Of a DNA stretch of 63,203 nucleotides, positions 26,874-35,722 are shown piece after piece; within the stretch, counting starts at the first letter, position 1, and the number at the start of each line of letters is the position of its first letter. Made by a program: the position numbers and the translations under genes. The DNA lies in assembly GCA_903858635.1 (NCBI GenBank), contig CAIOJO010000565.1, positions 1-63,203 on the forward strand, read 5' to 3'. Source of the DNA: an uncultured Telmatospirillum sp. (GTDB lineage Bacteria; Pseudomonadota; Alphaproteobacteria; Rhodospirillales; Magnetospirillaceae). The notes under the pieces are model-generated. The model was not told the DNA's origin and searched no databases. It saw only the letters and a program-made list of their open reading frames with translations.

Positions 26874-27905
26874 TCATCCTATTCCAGCCGCGGTCCGCAT
26901 GCTTGGATCGAAAAAACAGTAGGTGCCGCGTCCGGCTGATTTGGCCGCGTACATAGCTTGGTCGGCATTCCTTAACAGCTCGTCCGGGCGCGCCAGGTTG
27001 CCCGTACCGACGGCGATACCGATGCTGGCGCCAATCTTCAGGGTTTGCCCTTCCACCTCATAGGCCGCGCTCAGCGCCCGAATCAGCCGCGTGGCCAGGA
27101 CTTTGGCTTGCTTGCGGGCTTGGGCACCGGATTGAACAACCGCGAACTCGTCACCACCAATTCTGGCGACCTCATCGCTGACACGGACATTGGCGCGTAG
27201 CCGTTCCGCTACCTGCAACAGGAGCGCATCGCCCACATCATGTCCAAGGGCGTCGTTGACCTCCTTGAAATGATCCAGGTCGAGATAGAGTACGGCGATC
27301 TGGTCTTCTTCATGGACACCGGCCATTGCGTCTTCCATGTGGTGGCGCAGCAGCCGCCGATTTGCCAGTCCGGTGAGCGGATCGTGGCGCGCCAGATCGG
27401 CGATCTGTGCAGTGCGCTCGGCCAGTTCCACTTGTCGCGAGCGGGCCTCCAGCAATTCGACGCAGGTGCAGGCGAGACCGGCCAGAATATTCTTCGCCTT
27501 TTCGTCAAAATCTGTATGCGGCTTCGTATCGAGCACGCAGAGGGAACCGATGCGCGCGCCGTCCAGGGAGATCAGCGGCGCGCCTGCGTAGAAGCGAATA
27601 TTGGCGGGGCCAACGACAATTGGCGCGGAGGCGAAGCGGGAATCGGATCTGGCATCGGGCACGACGAAGACAGTGTCACCGTTGACCGTCACATCGCAGA
27701 AAGACATCCGGCGGGGCATCTCTGTCACGCTTACTCCGTAGCGTGACTTGAACCAATGCCGCTCGGCATCGGCAAGACTCAACGTACACAGCGGCTTGTC
27801 AAAAATAGTCGCCGCCAGACAAGTGATGCGATCGAAGTTAGGCTCCGGCGGTGTGTCGAGGACCGCGTAACCGAGTAAGGCACGGAGACGGGCGGACTCC
27901 TCCAT
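26874..27905 (-). CDS. GAF-GGDEF diguanylate cyclase
   Basis: 343 residues from ATG 27905, with GGAGGAAAG ideally spaced before it. A GAF domain (about 20-170) has the pattern FDRITCLAATIFDKPLCTLS, then RRMSFCDVTVNG, then FYAGAPLISLDGARIGSLCV, as in redox or small-molecule sensing GAF-cyclases. A short coiled coil precedes a GGDEF domain with intact GGDEF at 250-254 and an I-site RVSD five residues before it. A longer frame upstream to 28226 is not protein-like. It should make c-di-GMP in the cytosol. The gene is convergent with the hybrid kinase, 52 bases apart. Confidence 0.92.
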   Translation of the reverse strand: MEESARLRALLGYAVLDTPPEPNFDRITCLAATIFDKPLCTLSLADAERHWFKSRYGVSVTEMPRRMSFCDVTVNGDTVFVVPDARSDSRFASAPIVVGPANIRFYAGAPLISLDGARIGSLCVLDTKPHTDFDEKAKNILAGLACTCVELLEARSRQVELAERTAQIADLARHDPLTGLANRRLLRHHMEDAMAGVHEEDQIAVLYLDLDHFKEVNDALGHDVGDALLLQVAERLRANVRVSDEVARIGGDEFAVVQSGAQARKQAKVLATRLIRALSAAYEVEGQTLKIGASIGIAVGTGNLARPDELLRNADQAMYAAKSAGRGTYCFFDPSMRTAAGIG

Positions 27906-28047
27906 ACTTTCCTCCGCGCATGGAAGCTTTTCTAAGCAAGGCAGAATATATGCTATACCCGTTGAGCCTCTGGGGACAGCGCCGTAGATCCAGGTCTCCT
28001 GACCTTTCCTTGGCGGCGAGCTCGGCCATCGCTGAACGGACCAGGCG

Positions 28048-28617
28048 TCACTCCACCTTGATGTGGAACACTGCCCAGGCCAGTCCGGCGTCGCTGGCGG
28101 GATCCTGATGGGCGACGGTCCCGGCCGGGAACACCAACCAGAGGGGACCGCGGCCGCCGATCGACAAGGGCTTGCCGTCGACCTCAAGGGCCAGGATGGT
28201 CTGGTCGCCCGGCAAATCGGCGACATCGAATCGCGATTCGTAGCCGTCGAGGCCCTGGAAGGTGACCCTGCGGCCCGCGGCGCCGGATGCCTTCAGCACG
28301 TCCCGCAGACGCGGGCCGCGAAAGGTCATGGCGGCGGGTCAATCGGGATAGCGCAGCCGCAGGCGGTGCATGCCGAGATCGGCGAGATCCCGGAACGAAA
28401 AGGCGCGGGCTTTGTCGAAGCTGACCCCGTAATGGGCGAAGATCCCATCGGCGAAGGGTGAGAAGGGCGGCCGGTTCGGTTTGCCGATGGCGCCGGTGAC
28501 CGTCAGCAGGGCGCCCTGTTGGTCCGCTTGCGCCGCGGAGGGGACAAGCAGCAGGGCGAACAGGGCGGCACCAAGCAGGCGTCGGAGCAGCTCGACCTTC
28601 AGGCGGCGCCGTCTCAC
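28048..28617 (-). pseudogene. Molybdopterin-binding (sulfite-oxidase-fold) secreted protein split by an in-frame TGA
   Basis: From GTG 28617 a frame encodes a Sec signal peptide (LLGAALFALLLVPSAAQA) and the start of an SUOX-like fold (ALLTVTGAIGKPN, then MHRLRLRYPD). It hits TGA at 28341-28339 and continues in the same frame as PAAMTFRGPRLRDVLKASGA to VFHIKVE. Homologues I know are single proteins of about 170-190 residues reading through this point, where T-F-x-GP-x-LRDVL is the conserved core. One substitution (TGG to TGA) would explain it. The downstream half has its own ATG at 28329 but no signal peptide. A sequencing error or strain-specific null allele is possible. The GTG overlaps the previous stop (GTGA). 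Confidence 0.75.
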
Positions 28618-28940
28618 TGCCGGGTGCCGTCGGCGACGTAGGGCGCAATGCTGGTGGCGCCCGGCGTGATGACGGTCAGCAGGGCATCGTAGGCGCCGCC
28701 GCCCGGGCTGGGCTCGCAGCGCATCACCACGGGGCCTTGGGTGGTGGCGATGGAGAATTCCCGGCGCGCCGGCGTGTCGACGCTGTAGGCGAGGGGCAGG
28801 CTGAGCTGCTGTGCCGTGTCGCCGAGGGCTTTCAGGCAATCCGTCATCGACATGGCATAGGCGGCCTGGCCGGCCGCGGCCGGGCCGGACAAGGTCACCA
28901 CCATGCAGAGTGGCAAAAGGCGAAGGGCGAGCGTCGACAC
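28614..28940 (-). CDS. Hypothetical secreted protein
   Basis: 108 residues with a Sec signal peptide (LALRLLPLCMVVTLSGPAAA, cleavage near residue 24) and two cysteines in the mature part (MTDCLKALGD and MRCEPSP). No family is recognised. It is upstream of and overlaps (GTGA) the interrupted molybdopterin-fold gene, so the two were one operon. A role with that protein, for example as a periplasmic partner, is a guess from position. Confidence 0.6.
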   Translation of the reverse strand: MSTLALRLLPLCMVVTLSGPAAAGQAAYAMSMTDCLKALGDTAQQLSLPLAYSVDTPARREFSIATTQGPVVMRCEPSPGGGAYDALLTVITPGATSIAPYVADGTRQ

Positions 28941-29029
28941 GGCAATCCCCAGGGTGGAGGATTGTAAGATGGTTTGCGGGCGAGGGATTTACAGGGTGGG
29001 CTATCTACCGGCCGCTGAGGCACCGCGGG

Positions 29030-29482
29030 TCAGGTTTCTTCCCAGGGATGGGGCGGCCGACTGTACTCGGACGCGGTGGTCGATGCGACGGGGATCCCGG
29101 ACTTCCTCTTGTATTTGTTGGTGACGTCGGTCATCGCCCGGGCAATCTGGCGCACGATGCCATTCTTCAGGAGCCGTGCCTTTGCCTCGTAGATCCGGTC
29201 TTCAGAATTTGTCTCGCGAAGCTTGGCAAGGGCCTTTTCGATGGTCTTACTGCAGCGTTCCCAAACTTCGTTGAGCCATTGCTCGGAGGTGTAGGATGCC
29301 AGCTTGTTCTGCGGAACGCGCAGCCAGACATCCTCGGTGATATCAATCAACTTATCGTGCTGGAAGATGTCAGTGCCAACAAGACGCTCAAGGTCTAGCC
29401 GTTTTTCCTCGGCTGCAGACAACGTTCTGAGCAAAGTTTGATGTGTGTCCAGCTTTTCCCTGTCATTGCCCACTTGGTTCAT
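29030..29482 (-). CDS. Hypothetical protein
   Basis: 150 residues from ATG 29482; an upstream in-frame ATG at 29563 would add 27 residues beginning MLRGIFRPIG. The protein is charged and mostly helical (LLRTLSAAEEKRLDLERLVG, then SEQWLNEVWERCSKTIEKAL), with no membrane segment or signal peptide. Base composition is lower in GC than the surroundings, suggesting foreign origin. No family is recognised and no clear ribosome binding site fixes the start. Confidence 0.45.
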   Translation of the reverse strand: MNQVGNDREKLDTHQTLLRTLSAAEEKRLDLERLVGTDIFQHDKLIDITEDVWLRVPQNKLASYTSEQWLNEVWERCSKTIEKALAKLRETNSEDRIYEAKARLLKNGIVRQIARAMTDVTNKYKRKSGIPVASTTASEYSRPPHPWEET

Positions 29483-29655
29483 CCCAGATGAATGGCCGAT
29501 CCGTTTCTTTTTCCACGGAAAAATACCCCAAATGCCGATCGGGCGGAAGATGCCGCGCAGCAAACGGGTGGCATGGCAGTCGATTTGGCTGCGTCCAAAT
29601 GTCGCATAATGTATATTATGGCGCGTAGCGGTGTCAGAGATGCAGCTTCCGCCGA

Positions 29656-29913
29656 TTACTTTTTCGCGCCGATCGCCGACAACACCACCTCGAGATGGCT
29701 GGCCATGGTCTGGTGGACCTGGTCGAATCGCGCTCCAACCCCTTGTTCAAAATCGGCAATCCGTTCGAACAAGTCGATCTTGAGCTGCGCCTGGTCGGCC
29801 TCCAGGCGCAACTGCTCCGCCCGAAGCTGCGCAATGTCGGCTTTCACCCCACGCAACTCGGATTGCATCCGCGCAATCTGCTCGCCCAAGAAACGGATAT
29901 CGATTTCGGCCAT
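29656..29913 (-). CDS. Small coiled-coil protein
   Basis: 85 residues. Almost the whole chain has heptad-like spacing: FLGEQIARMQSELRGVKADI, then LRLEADQAQLKIDLFERIAD. The end GARFDQVHQTMASHLEVVLS is predicted helical too. Short proteins of this design often occur next to toxin-antitoxin or phage remnants, but no partner is evident here. The function is unknown. Confidence 0.5.
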   Translation of the reverse strand: MAEIDIRFLGEQIARMQSELRGVKADIAQLRAEQLRLEADQAQLKIDLFERIADFEQGVGARFDQVHQTMASHLEVVLSAIGAKK

Positions 29914-30088
29914 GTCTCAATTCTCACAGCAATTGCTGGCGATCATACCACAGTCGATCGCGGCGACCCGCCCGTCCCTTGGAGCAGCCGAATCTGACAA
30001 ACTTTGTCCGAGCGGGTTGTCTGCGCCGCCACCGGGTGTTACGTCATAAGTCCGTCACGGTCCGACACGAACACCAACAAGGTGCCAT

Positions 30089-30856
30089 ATGGGTTTGAAA
30101 TCGCTGGCCAATAAGGTGCCGGAAGTCACCATCCTGTTCTGGCTCATCAAGATCATCGCGACGACTTTGGGCGAAACCGGTGGCGATGCGCTGTCGATGA
30201 CCCTGCAATTCGGTTACGCCGTCAGTACGCTGATCTTCTTCGGCGTTTTTGTCATCGCCGTGGCCGCCCAGGTCGCCGCGCGGGCTTACCACCCGTTCGT
30301 CTATTGGGCCGTCATCGTGGCCACGACCACCGCCGGCACCACCCTTTCGGACTATTTGGATCGCAGCCTCGACCTTGGTTACATCAAGGCCTCGCTGCTG
30401 CTGTTCGGCGGCTTGTGTGCCGTCCTGGGGCTGTGGCGGGCGGTCACCGGTTCGGTCGCGGTCAATCGGATTGCCGATCGGCGGGCCGAGCTTTTCTATT
30501 GGGTTACCATTCTGGTGTCGAGCACCCTCGGTACCGCCCTCGGCGACTTCGTGGCCAGCGATGCCGGGCTCGGCTTCGGTGGTGGCGCCTTGCTGTTCGG
30601 CGGCGCCCTGACCATCATCGCCATTGCCTATTTCACTTCCGCCATGTCCCGGACGGTGTTGTTCTGGATGGCGTTTATCCTGACCCGGCCGCTCGGCGCC
30701 ACCCTTGGCGATCTGCTGACCAAACCGCGGGCCGAAGGCGGCCTTCATTTGAGCCGGATCGACTCGTCGCTGGTGTTGGCCGTCTGCATCGTCGGCTGCG
30801 TTCTGTTCTCATACCGGCAATCGCAGCGCCCCCCCGAAGAGGATGCCGCGGCCTGA
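30089..30856 (+). CDS. COG4705-type integral membrane protein with internal repeats
   Basis: 255 residues with about eight membrane helices. Four copies of a T-x-x-G-x-x-x-(G/S)-D motif are visible: TTLGETGGD (Asp33), TTAGTTLSD (Asp88), STLGTALGD (Asp153) and RPLGATLGD (Asp208). The spacings are 55, 65 and 55, so the protein looks like a tandem duplication of a 120-residue unit. This matches the uncharacterised COG4705 family. Conserved Asp in membrane motifs suggests ion or metal transport, but no substrate has been established that I know of. It stands alone, downstream of an AT-rich gap. Confidence 0.75.
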   Translation: MGLKSLANKVPEVTILFWLIKIIATTLGETGGDALSMTLQFGYAVSTLIFFGVFVIAVAAQVAARAYHPFVYWAVIVATTTAGTTLSDYLDRSLDLGYIKASLLLFGGLCAVLGLWRAVTGSVAVNRIADRRAELFYWVTILVSSTLGTALGDFVASDAGLGFGGGALLFGGALTIIAIAYFTSAMSRTVLFWMAFILTRPLGATLGDLLTKPRAEGGLHLSRIDSSLVLAVCIVGCVLFSYRQSQRPPEEDAAA

Positions 30857-30989
30857 TCCCCCTTCCCTAAGCCGAGCCCCCTCCCCGGCCGGACGGCTGG
30901 TCCGACGAGCCTTGCTGCAACGCAACTTTCCAGGGCAAAATGCGCGCGTTCCGCTAGGATGGCGGGATCGTCTCTTGGCGCGAGGGAAC

Positions 30990-32375
30990 ATGTTTCGCTT
31001 TGGAATCGCCGGAAGAATCTCCATGGCAGGGTTGATCATGGCCGTGGTCGCGATCGCGGTCGCCTTGATGGGATTGCACGCGTTGCGCTCCTACGACGAG
31101 GTCGCCCATGCCATGCTCAATAAAGCGCTGCAAGTCCTTGCCACGGAAGGACAAAGCGAGGTCGGCCAGCTGCGCGCCCGGCTCGATGCGGAATACGACG
31201 ATCGCTTGCAGGAGCTGATCGGCACCCTGGTTCTCGGCCTGGCGCTGGGCTTCGCCGCCGCCGCCCATATGGTGTCGCGACATGTCGTCCGGCCGCTGGC
31301 GGCGATCGCGGCCACCATGCGGCGCTTGGCCGATGGCGATCTGGCGGTCGAGTTGCCTTATGCCGGCCGCGGGGACGAGATCGGTGTCATGGCCGACTCT
31401 GTCCTGGTATTCAAGACCAACGCCGCCGACGCCCAAAGCCTGCGCCAGTCGCAGGAGGACAGCCGTCGCCAGGCCGAGCGGGACAAGGTTGCCGCCCTGC
31501 AGGCGATGGCCAATACGGTGGAACAGGAAAGCCGCCAGGCGGTCGAGCGGGTCGCCGCCGAAACCGGCCGGATGGCCGGCAATGCCACCGAAATGGCGAA
31601 ATCGGCCGAGGTGGTGGGCACCAATTCCGAGAGCGTGGCCGCCGCCGCCAACCAGGCCTTGAGCAATGCGCAAAGCGTCGCCGACGCCTCGGAACGGCTG
31701 TCGGCATCGATCGGCGAAATCAGCCGGCAGGTCGCCACCGCCTCGGGCATCACCAGCCATGCCGTCACCGCCGCCGAGGGAGCCGAGGAGACCATCCACA
31801 GGCTGGCCCAGTCGGTCGGCCGCATCGGCGAAGTCACCCAGATCATCAACGACATCGCCAGCCAGACCAATCTGCTGGCGTTGAACGCGACGATCGAGGC
31901 GGCGCGCGCCGGCGAGGCCGGCAAGGGCTTCGCCGTGGTGGCCAGCGAGGTCAAGAACCTGGCCACCCAGACAGCCCGGGCTACCGAGGAAATATCGTCG
32001 CAAATCAACGAGATCCAGGCCACGACGCAGAATGCGGTGCAGGCCGTCCAGGGGATCGCCACGGCGATCCGCGACGTCGAAGGCATATCCTCGAGCATCG
32101 CTTCGGCGATCGACGAGCAAGGCGCCGCCACCGGCCAGATCACCCGCAACGTGTCGCAAACCACCGGCGCCGCCCAGGAGGTCAGCAGCCGTATCGCTGT
32201 GGTGTCGAAAGAGGCCGCCACCAACAGCGAACGAGCCCGCCAGTTGGAGGAGATGGCGGCGCAGGTGGCCAAATCGGTCGACGAGTTGCGCAACAACCTG
32301 GTCCGGGTGGTGCGCACCGCCACCCAAGAAGTCGACCGCCGCTCGCGCGACCGCGTCGAGCGCAGGCCAGCGTAA
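30990..32375 (+). CDS. Methyl-accepting chemotaxis protein with minimal periplasmic part
   Basis: 461 residues from ATG 30990 (GAGGGA 4-9 bases upstream). Two membrane helices (about 10-32 and 76-95) leave only about 40 periplasmic residues ([20 protein letters not shown]), too few for a classical ligand domain. A HAMP domain starts at [20 protein letters not shown], and the signalling hairpin tip is [20 protein letters not shown]. Such receptors usually sense internal or membrane-level cues such as energy state. A palindromic element lies directly after the gene. Confidence 0.92.
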   Translation: MFRFGIAGRISMAGLIMAVVAIAVALMGLHALRSYDEVAHAMLNKALQVLATEGQSEVGQLRARLDAEYDDRLQELIGTLVLGLALGFAAAAHMVSRHVVRPLAAIAATMRRLADGDLAVELPYAGRGDEIGVMADSVLVFKTNAADAQSLRQSQEDSRRQAERDKVAALQAMANTVEQESRQAVERVAAETGRMAGNATEMAKSAEVVGTNSESVAAAANQALSNAQSVADASERLSASIGEISRQVATASGITSHAVTAAEGAEETIHRLAQSVGRIGEVTQIINDIASQTNLLALNATIEAARAGEAGKGFAVVASEVKNLATQTARATEEISSQINEIQATTQNAVQAVQGIATAIRDVEGISSSIASAIDEQGAATGQITRNVSQTTGAAQEVSSRIAVVSKEAATNSERARQLEEMAAQVAKSVDELRNNLVRVVRTATQEVDRRSRDRVERRPA

Positions 32376-32418
32376 CGCCGAAAATCGAGAACGACCGAGG
32401 CGCCAAGGCGAAAGAGCC

Positions 32419-32543
32419 GATCATCCACAGATGGCGCAGATTGCCAAAGGTGGTTTAAGGCGCCTGCTGCGCGGCCTGATCGTTCGCTCTGCACACGAAC
32501 CGCTTTAATCGGGCGCTTATCTGGGCCATCTGCGGATCAAATC
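32419..32543. repeat. Long imperfect inverted repeat (element A)
   Basis: Arms ATCCACAGATGGCGCAGATT (from about 32423) and its near inverse complement ATCTGGGCCATCTGCGGAT (about 32519-32537) face each other across about 75 bases. Between them lie further GC-rich short palindromes (GGCGCC at 32459-32464, CTGCTGCGCGG). The CAGAT word is repeated inside each arm. The element fills the gap between a chemoreceptor and the convergent PhnP-like gene. No open frame is present. Confidence 0.7.
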
Positions 32544-32544
32544 C

Positions 32545-33309
32545 CTAAATCTCGATCACTTGGCCGTCATAGGCCGGAGCGATGCCGGCCGGCAGGCTGG
32601 CGCTCAGGGAGGCGTAGTCGAGGCCGGGGCTCATATGGGTCAGCAGGGTGAATTTGGGGCGGATCCGCTCGACCCAGCCCAGCACCTTGTCGAGATGGGC
32701 ATGGGTCGGGTGTGGCGTGTCCACCAGGCAGCCGACGATCCACAGGTCGAGATCGCGCAAGGCGGCGAAGGACTCTTCGGGCAAGTCCCAGACATCGGTC
32801 GAATAGGCGACACGGCCGATCCGATAGCCGGTGGTGCGGCAATAATGGTGGTCCTGGTCGAACGGCACCACCTCGACCGGCCCCACCATGAACGGCGCGT
32901 CGACCATGTGGCGGCGCAGCCACGGTTTGAAGATCTGGCTGTCGGGTGGCAGTTCGCCGAACACATAGTCGAAGCGTTCGGCGATTTCGTCGAGGGTGGC
33001 GGCCGTCCCGTAGACCGAGATCGGCCCGCGCATGGCGCGGTTGACCTCGCGCAGGTCGTCGATGCCGTGGATGTGGTCGGCATGGGCATGGGTGTAGAGC
33101 ACGGCGTCGAGATGGCGCACTTCGGCATCGAGCAATTGCTCGCGCAGGTCGGGGCCGCTGTCGATCAGGATGGTCCGTCCCGCCTCCTCCACCAGGATCG
33201 ACGGCCGGCGCCGCCGGTTGCGCGGATTGGTCGGGTCGCAGTGGCCCCAGCCGATGCTGATCATCGGCACGCCGCCGGCGGCCCCGCAGCCGAGGATGGT
33301 AACCTTCAT
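32545..33309 (-). CDS. MBL-fold metallohydrolase, PhnP-like
   Basis: 254 residues from ATG 33309, overlapping the tatD stop as ATGA. Metallo-beta-lactamase motifs are present: ILGCGAAGGVP at the start, THAHADHIHGIDDLR (the HxHxDH zinc site), STDVWDLPE, and the last ligand in TLLTHMSPGL. CD and NPRNRRRRPS match the PhnP/lipoyltransferase-LipB-like phosphodiesterase branch. PhnP opens cyclic ribose phosphates, but outside phn operons the physiological substrate is unknown. The order metG-tatD-this gene is common in alphaproteobacteria. Confidence 0.88.
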   Translation of the reverse strand: MKVTILGCGAAGGVPMISIGWGHCDPTNPRNRRRRPSILVEEAGRTILIDSGPDLREQLLDAEVRHLDAVLYTHAHADHIHGIDDLREVNRAMRGPISVYGTAATLDEIAERFDYVFGELPPDSQIFKPWLRRHMVDAPFMVGPVEVVPFDQDHHYCRTTGYRIGRVAYSTDVWDLPEESFAALRDLDLWIVGCLVDTPHPTHAHLDKVLGWVERIRPKFTLLTHMSPGLDYASLSASLPAGIAPAYDGQVIEI

Positions 33310-34109
33310 GACGCCGCCTCGCATGACGCCGCGTCTGGCCGCAGCTTGCCGAACAGGCGGAAGAAATTGGCGGTGGTCGCCGCGGCGATCGCCGCCGCGC
33401 CACAGCCCTTCAACTCGGCCAGCTTGGCCGCCGTATGGGCGACGAAGGCCGGTTCGTTGCGCTTGCCGCGTTTCGGCACCGGCGACAGATAGGGGGCGTC
33501 GGTCTCCACCAGCAGGCGGTCCAGCGGCAGGGCCCGCACGGTGTCGCGCAAGGCATCGGCCTTGTTGAAGGTGATGATCCCCGACAGCGAGATGTAGAAG
33601 CCGATGGCCAGCGCCTGTTGGGCCAGTTGCGGGCCCGAGCTGAAGCAGTGGATCAGCCCGGAAAACGGTCCCTTGGCGTATTCCTCGGCGAGGATCGCCG
33701 CGGTGTCGTCGTCGGCATCCCGGGTATGCACCACCACCGGCAGGCCGGTCAGCCGGGCCGCCTCGATATGGGCCCGGAAGCTGGCCTGCTGCTGTTCGCG
33801 CGGGCTGTGCTCGTAGAAATAGTCGAGGCCGGTCTCGCCGAACCCCACCACCTTCGGATGGGCCGCCAGCGCCAGCAGCCGCTCGGCGGCGATGCCCGGC
33901 TCGCGCCCGGCCTCATGCGGGTGAATGCCGACCGTGCAATAGACCTGGTCGTAGCGCTCGGCGACCGCCAGCACCTGGTCGAAGGCGGAGAGCCGGGTCC
34001 CGATGCTCAACATGAGGCCGACCCCGGCCTCCGCGGCACGGGCCAGCACCTGGTCGAAATCCGGCTGGAAGTCGGGAAAGTCGAGATGGCAGTGGCTGTC
34101 GACGAGCAT
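33306..34109 (-). CDS. tatD: TatD family metal-dependent deoxyribonuclease
   Basis: 267 residues. TIM-barrel amidohydrolase-like ligands are in place: SHCHLDFP at the N-terminus (HxH), VGFGETGLDYF (metal Glu), VVVHTRDADDD, GLIHCFSSG, and LLVETDAPYLSP near the end (Asp). TatD enzymes are Mg2+-dependent 3'-5' DNases/RNases acting in DNA repair and peroxide stress; the Tat name is historical. Its start abuts the metG stop with no intervening base, and its end overlaps the MBL gene by 4 bases. Confidence 0.93.
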   Translation of the reverse strand: MLVDSHCHLDFPDFQPDFDQVLARAAEAGVGLMLSIGTRLSAFDQVLAVAERYDQVYCTVGIHPHEAGREPGIAAERLLALAAHPKVVGFGETGLDYFYEHSPREQQQASFRAHIEAARLTGLPVVVHTRDADDDTAAILAEEYAKGPFSGLIHCFSSGPQLAQQALAIGFYISLSGIITFNKADALRDTVRALPLDRLLVETDAPYLSPVPKRGKRNEPAFVAHTAAKLAELKGCGAAAIAAATTANFFRLFGKLRPDAASCEAAS

Positions 34110-35672
34110 CTAGCGGACCACCTCCTCCGGCTCGACATAGCGCGGGAACACCCCTTCCGGCTTGGGCAGGGCAATGCCCGCCGGCAAGGCCTGGTCGAGC
34201 GCGGCGAAATCGCGGCTGCCGGCCGGCACCGCCAACTGGTCGAGCAGACGGGCGGTCGAGGCCGGCATCACCGGCTGCAGCAACAGGGCCAGGCGGCGCA
34301 CCGTTTCGGCCAGCACGTAGAGCACGGTGTTCATCCGCGCCGGGTCGGTCTTCTTGAGCGCCCACGGCGCCTGGCGGTCGACATAGCCGTTGCCGGCCCG
34401 CACCACCTGCCACACCGCTTCCAGCCCGTCGTGGAACTGCTGGCGGTCCATCGCGTCGCGGAGCCGGGCCAGAAGCCCGCCGGCGGCCCCCAACAGCTCC
34501 TGGTCCTCGGGCGAAAATGGGCCCGGCTCAGGCAGTTGCGCGTCGCAGTTCTTGTTGATCATCGACAGCGAGCGCTGCGCCAGATTGCCTAAATCGTTGG
34601 CCAGCTCGCTGTTCATCCGGTTGACCATGGCCCGGTGTCCGAAGTCGCCGTCATTGCCGAACGGCACCTCGCGCAGCAGGAAATAGCGCACCTGGTCGAG
34701 GCCGTAGGTCTCCACCAGCTGTACCGGGTCGATGACATTGCCCACCGACTTGGAGATCTTCTGCCCTTCATTGGTCCACCAGCCATGGGCGAATACCCGC
34801 TTGGGCGGCTCGAGGCCGCCCGCCATCAGGAAGGCCGGCCAGTAGACCGCGTGGAAGCGCACGATGTCCTTGCCCACCATGTGCAGATCGGCCGGCCAGT
34901 AACGGGCATAATCGCCGCTGGTGTCGGGATAGCCGACGGCGGTGATGTAGTTGGTCAGGGCGTCGAGCCAGACATACATGATATGGGCCGTGTCGCCCGG
35001 CACCGGGACGCCCCATTTGAAGCTGGTGCGCGACACTGAAAGGTCCTGCAGGCCGCCTTTGACGAAGCTCATCACCTCGTTCCGCCGTGACACCGGCCCG
35101 ATGAAATCCGGATTGCGCTCATAGAGTTCGAGCAGGCGCTCCTGCCAGGCCGACAGGCGGAAGAAATAGCTGGGTTCCTCGACCCACTCGACCGGCGCCC
35201 CGGTGGGAGCCAGCTTGCTGCCGCCCGGCCCCTCCTTGAGCTCGTCCTCGCCCCAGAATGCCTCGTCGCGCACCGAATACCAGCCGGCATAGCTGCCCAG
35301 ATAGATCTCGCCCTTGTCGATCAGTGCCTGCCACAGGGCCTGGCAGGCGCGGATATGGCGTGGCTCGGTGGTGCGGATGAAATCGTCGTTGGTGAAGCCC
35401 ATGACCCGGGCCAGGTCGCGGAAGCTCTGCGACACCCGGTCGGTGAAGGCCTGCGGGTCGACCCCCGCCGCCTGGGCCGATTTCTCGACCTTCTGGCCAT
35501 GTTCGTCGGTGCCGGTGAGGAATTTGACGTCGTACCCGTCCAGGCGCTTGAAGCGGGCCAGCACGTCGCAGGCCAGCGAGGTGTAGGCATGACCGATATG
35601 CGGACTGTCGTTGACGTAGTAGATGGGCGTGGTCAGGTAGTACCGGGGTTTTTCCCCTTGTTGCGACGTCAT
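34110..35672 (-). CDS. metG: Methionyl-tRNA synthetase
   Basis: 520 residues, the usual length for the short alphaproteobacterial type without a C-terminal tRNA-binding domain. The class I HIGH box appears as SPHIGHAYT, and the KMSKS loop as GQKISKSVGN. TGTDEHGQKV and VWLDALTNY are the characteristic active-site stretches. The zinc-knuckle cysteines are absent, as in the MetRS2-type short forms. It charges tRNA-Met with methionine in the cytosol and is essential. It is the first gene of metG-tatD-MBL. Confidence 0.97.
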   Translation of the reverse strand: MTSQQGEKPRYYLTTPIYYVNDSPHIGHAYTSLACDVLARFKRLDGYDVKFLTGTDEHGQKVEKSAQAAGVDPQAFTDRVSQSFRDLARVMGFTNDDFIRTTEPRHIRACQALWQALIDKGEIYLGSYAGWYSVRDEAFWGEDELKEGPGGSKLAPTGAPVEWVEEPSYFFRLSAWQERLLELYERNPDFIGPVSRRNEVMSFVKGGLQDLSVSRTSFKWGVPVPGDTAHIMYVWLDALTNYITAVGYPDTSGDYARYWPADLHMVGKDIVRFHAVYWPAFLMAGGLEPPKRVFAHGWWTNEGQKISKSVGNVIDPVQLVETYGLDQVRYFLLREVPFGNDGDFGHRAMVNRMNSELANDLGNLAQRSLSMINKNCDAQLPEPGPFSPEDQELLGAAGGLLARLRDAMDRQQFHDGLEAVWQVVRAGNGYVDRQAPWALKKTDPARMNTVLYVLAETVRRLALLLQPVMPASTARLLDQLAVPAGSRDFAALDQALPAGIALPKPEGVFPRYVEPEEVVR

Positions 35673-35722
35673 CGACGATCTCCAGGAAGCTGCCTAAAAC
35701 CTTATGGCGGCACCCTTCCCGG

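Noticed and set aside
26874-28226. Extended N-terminus of the GAF-GGDEF protein
   Set aside because: The upstream part is the shadow frame of the molybdopterin-fold gene; ATG 27905 has an ideal ribosome binding site.
28339-28341. Selenocysteine codon
   Set aside because: No catalytic role for this position in the fold and no SECIS hairpin evident right after it.
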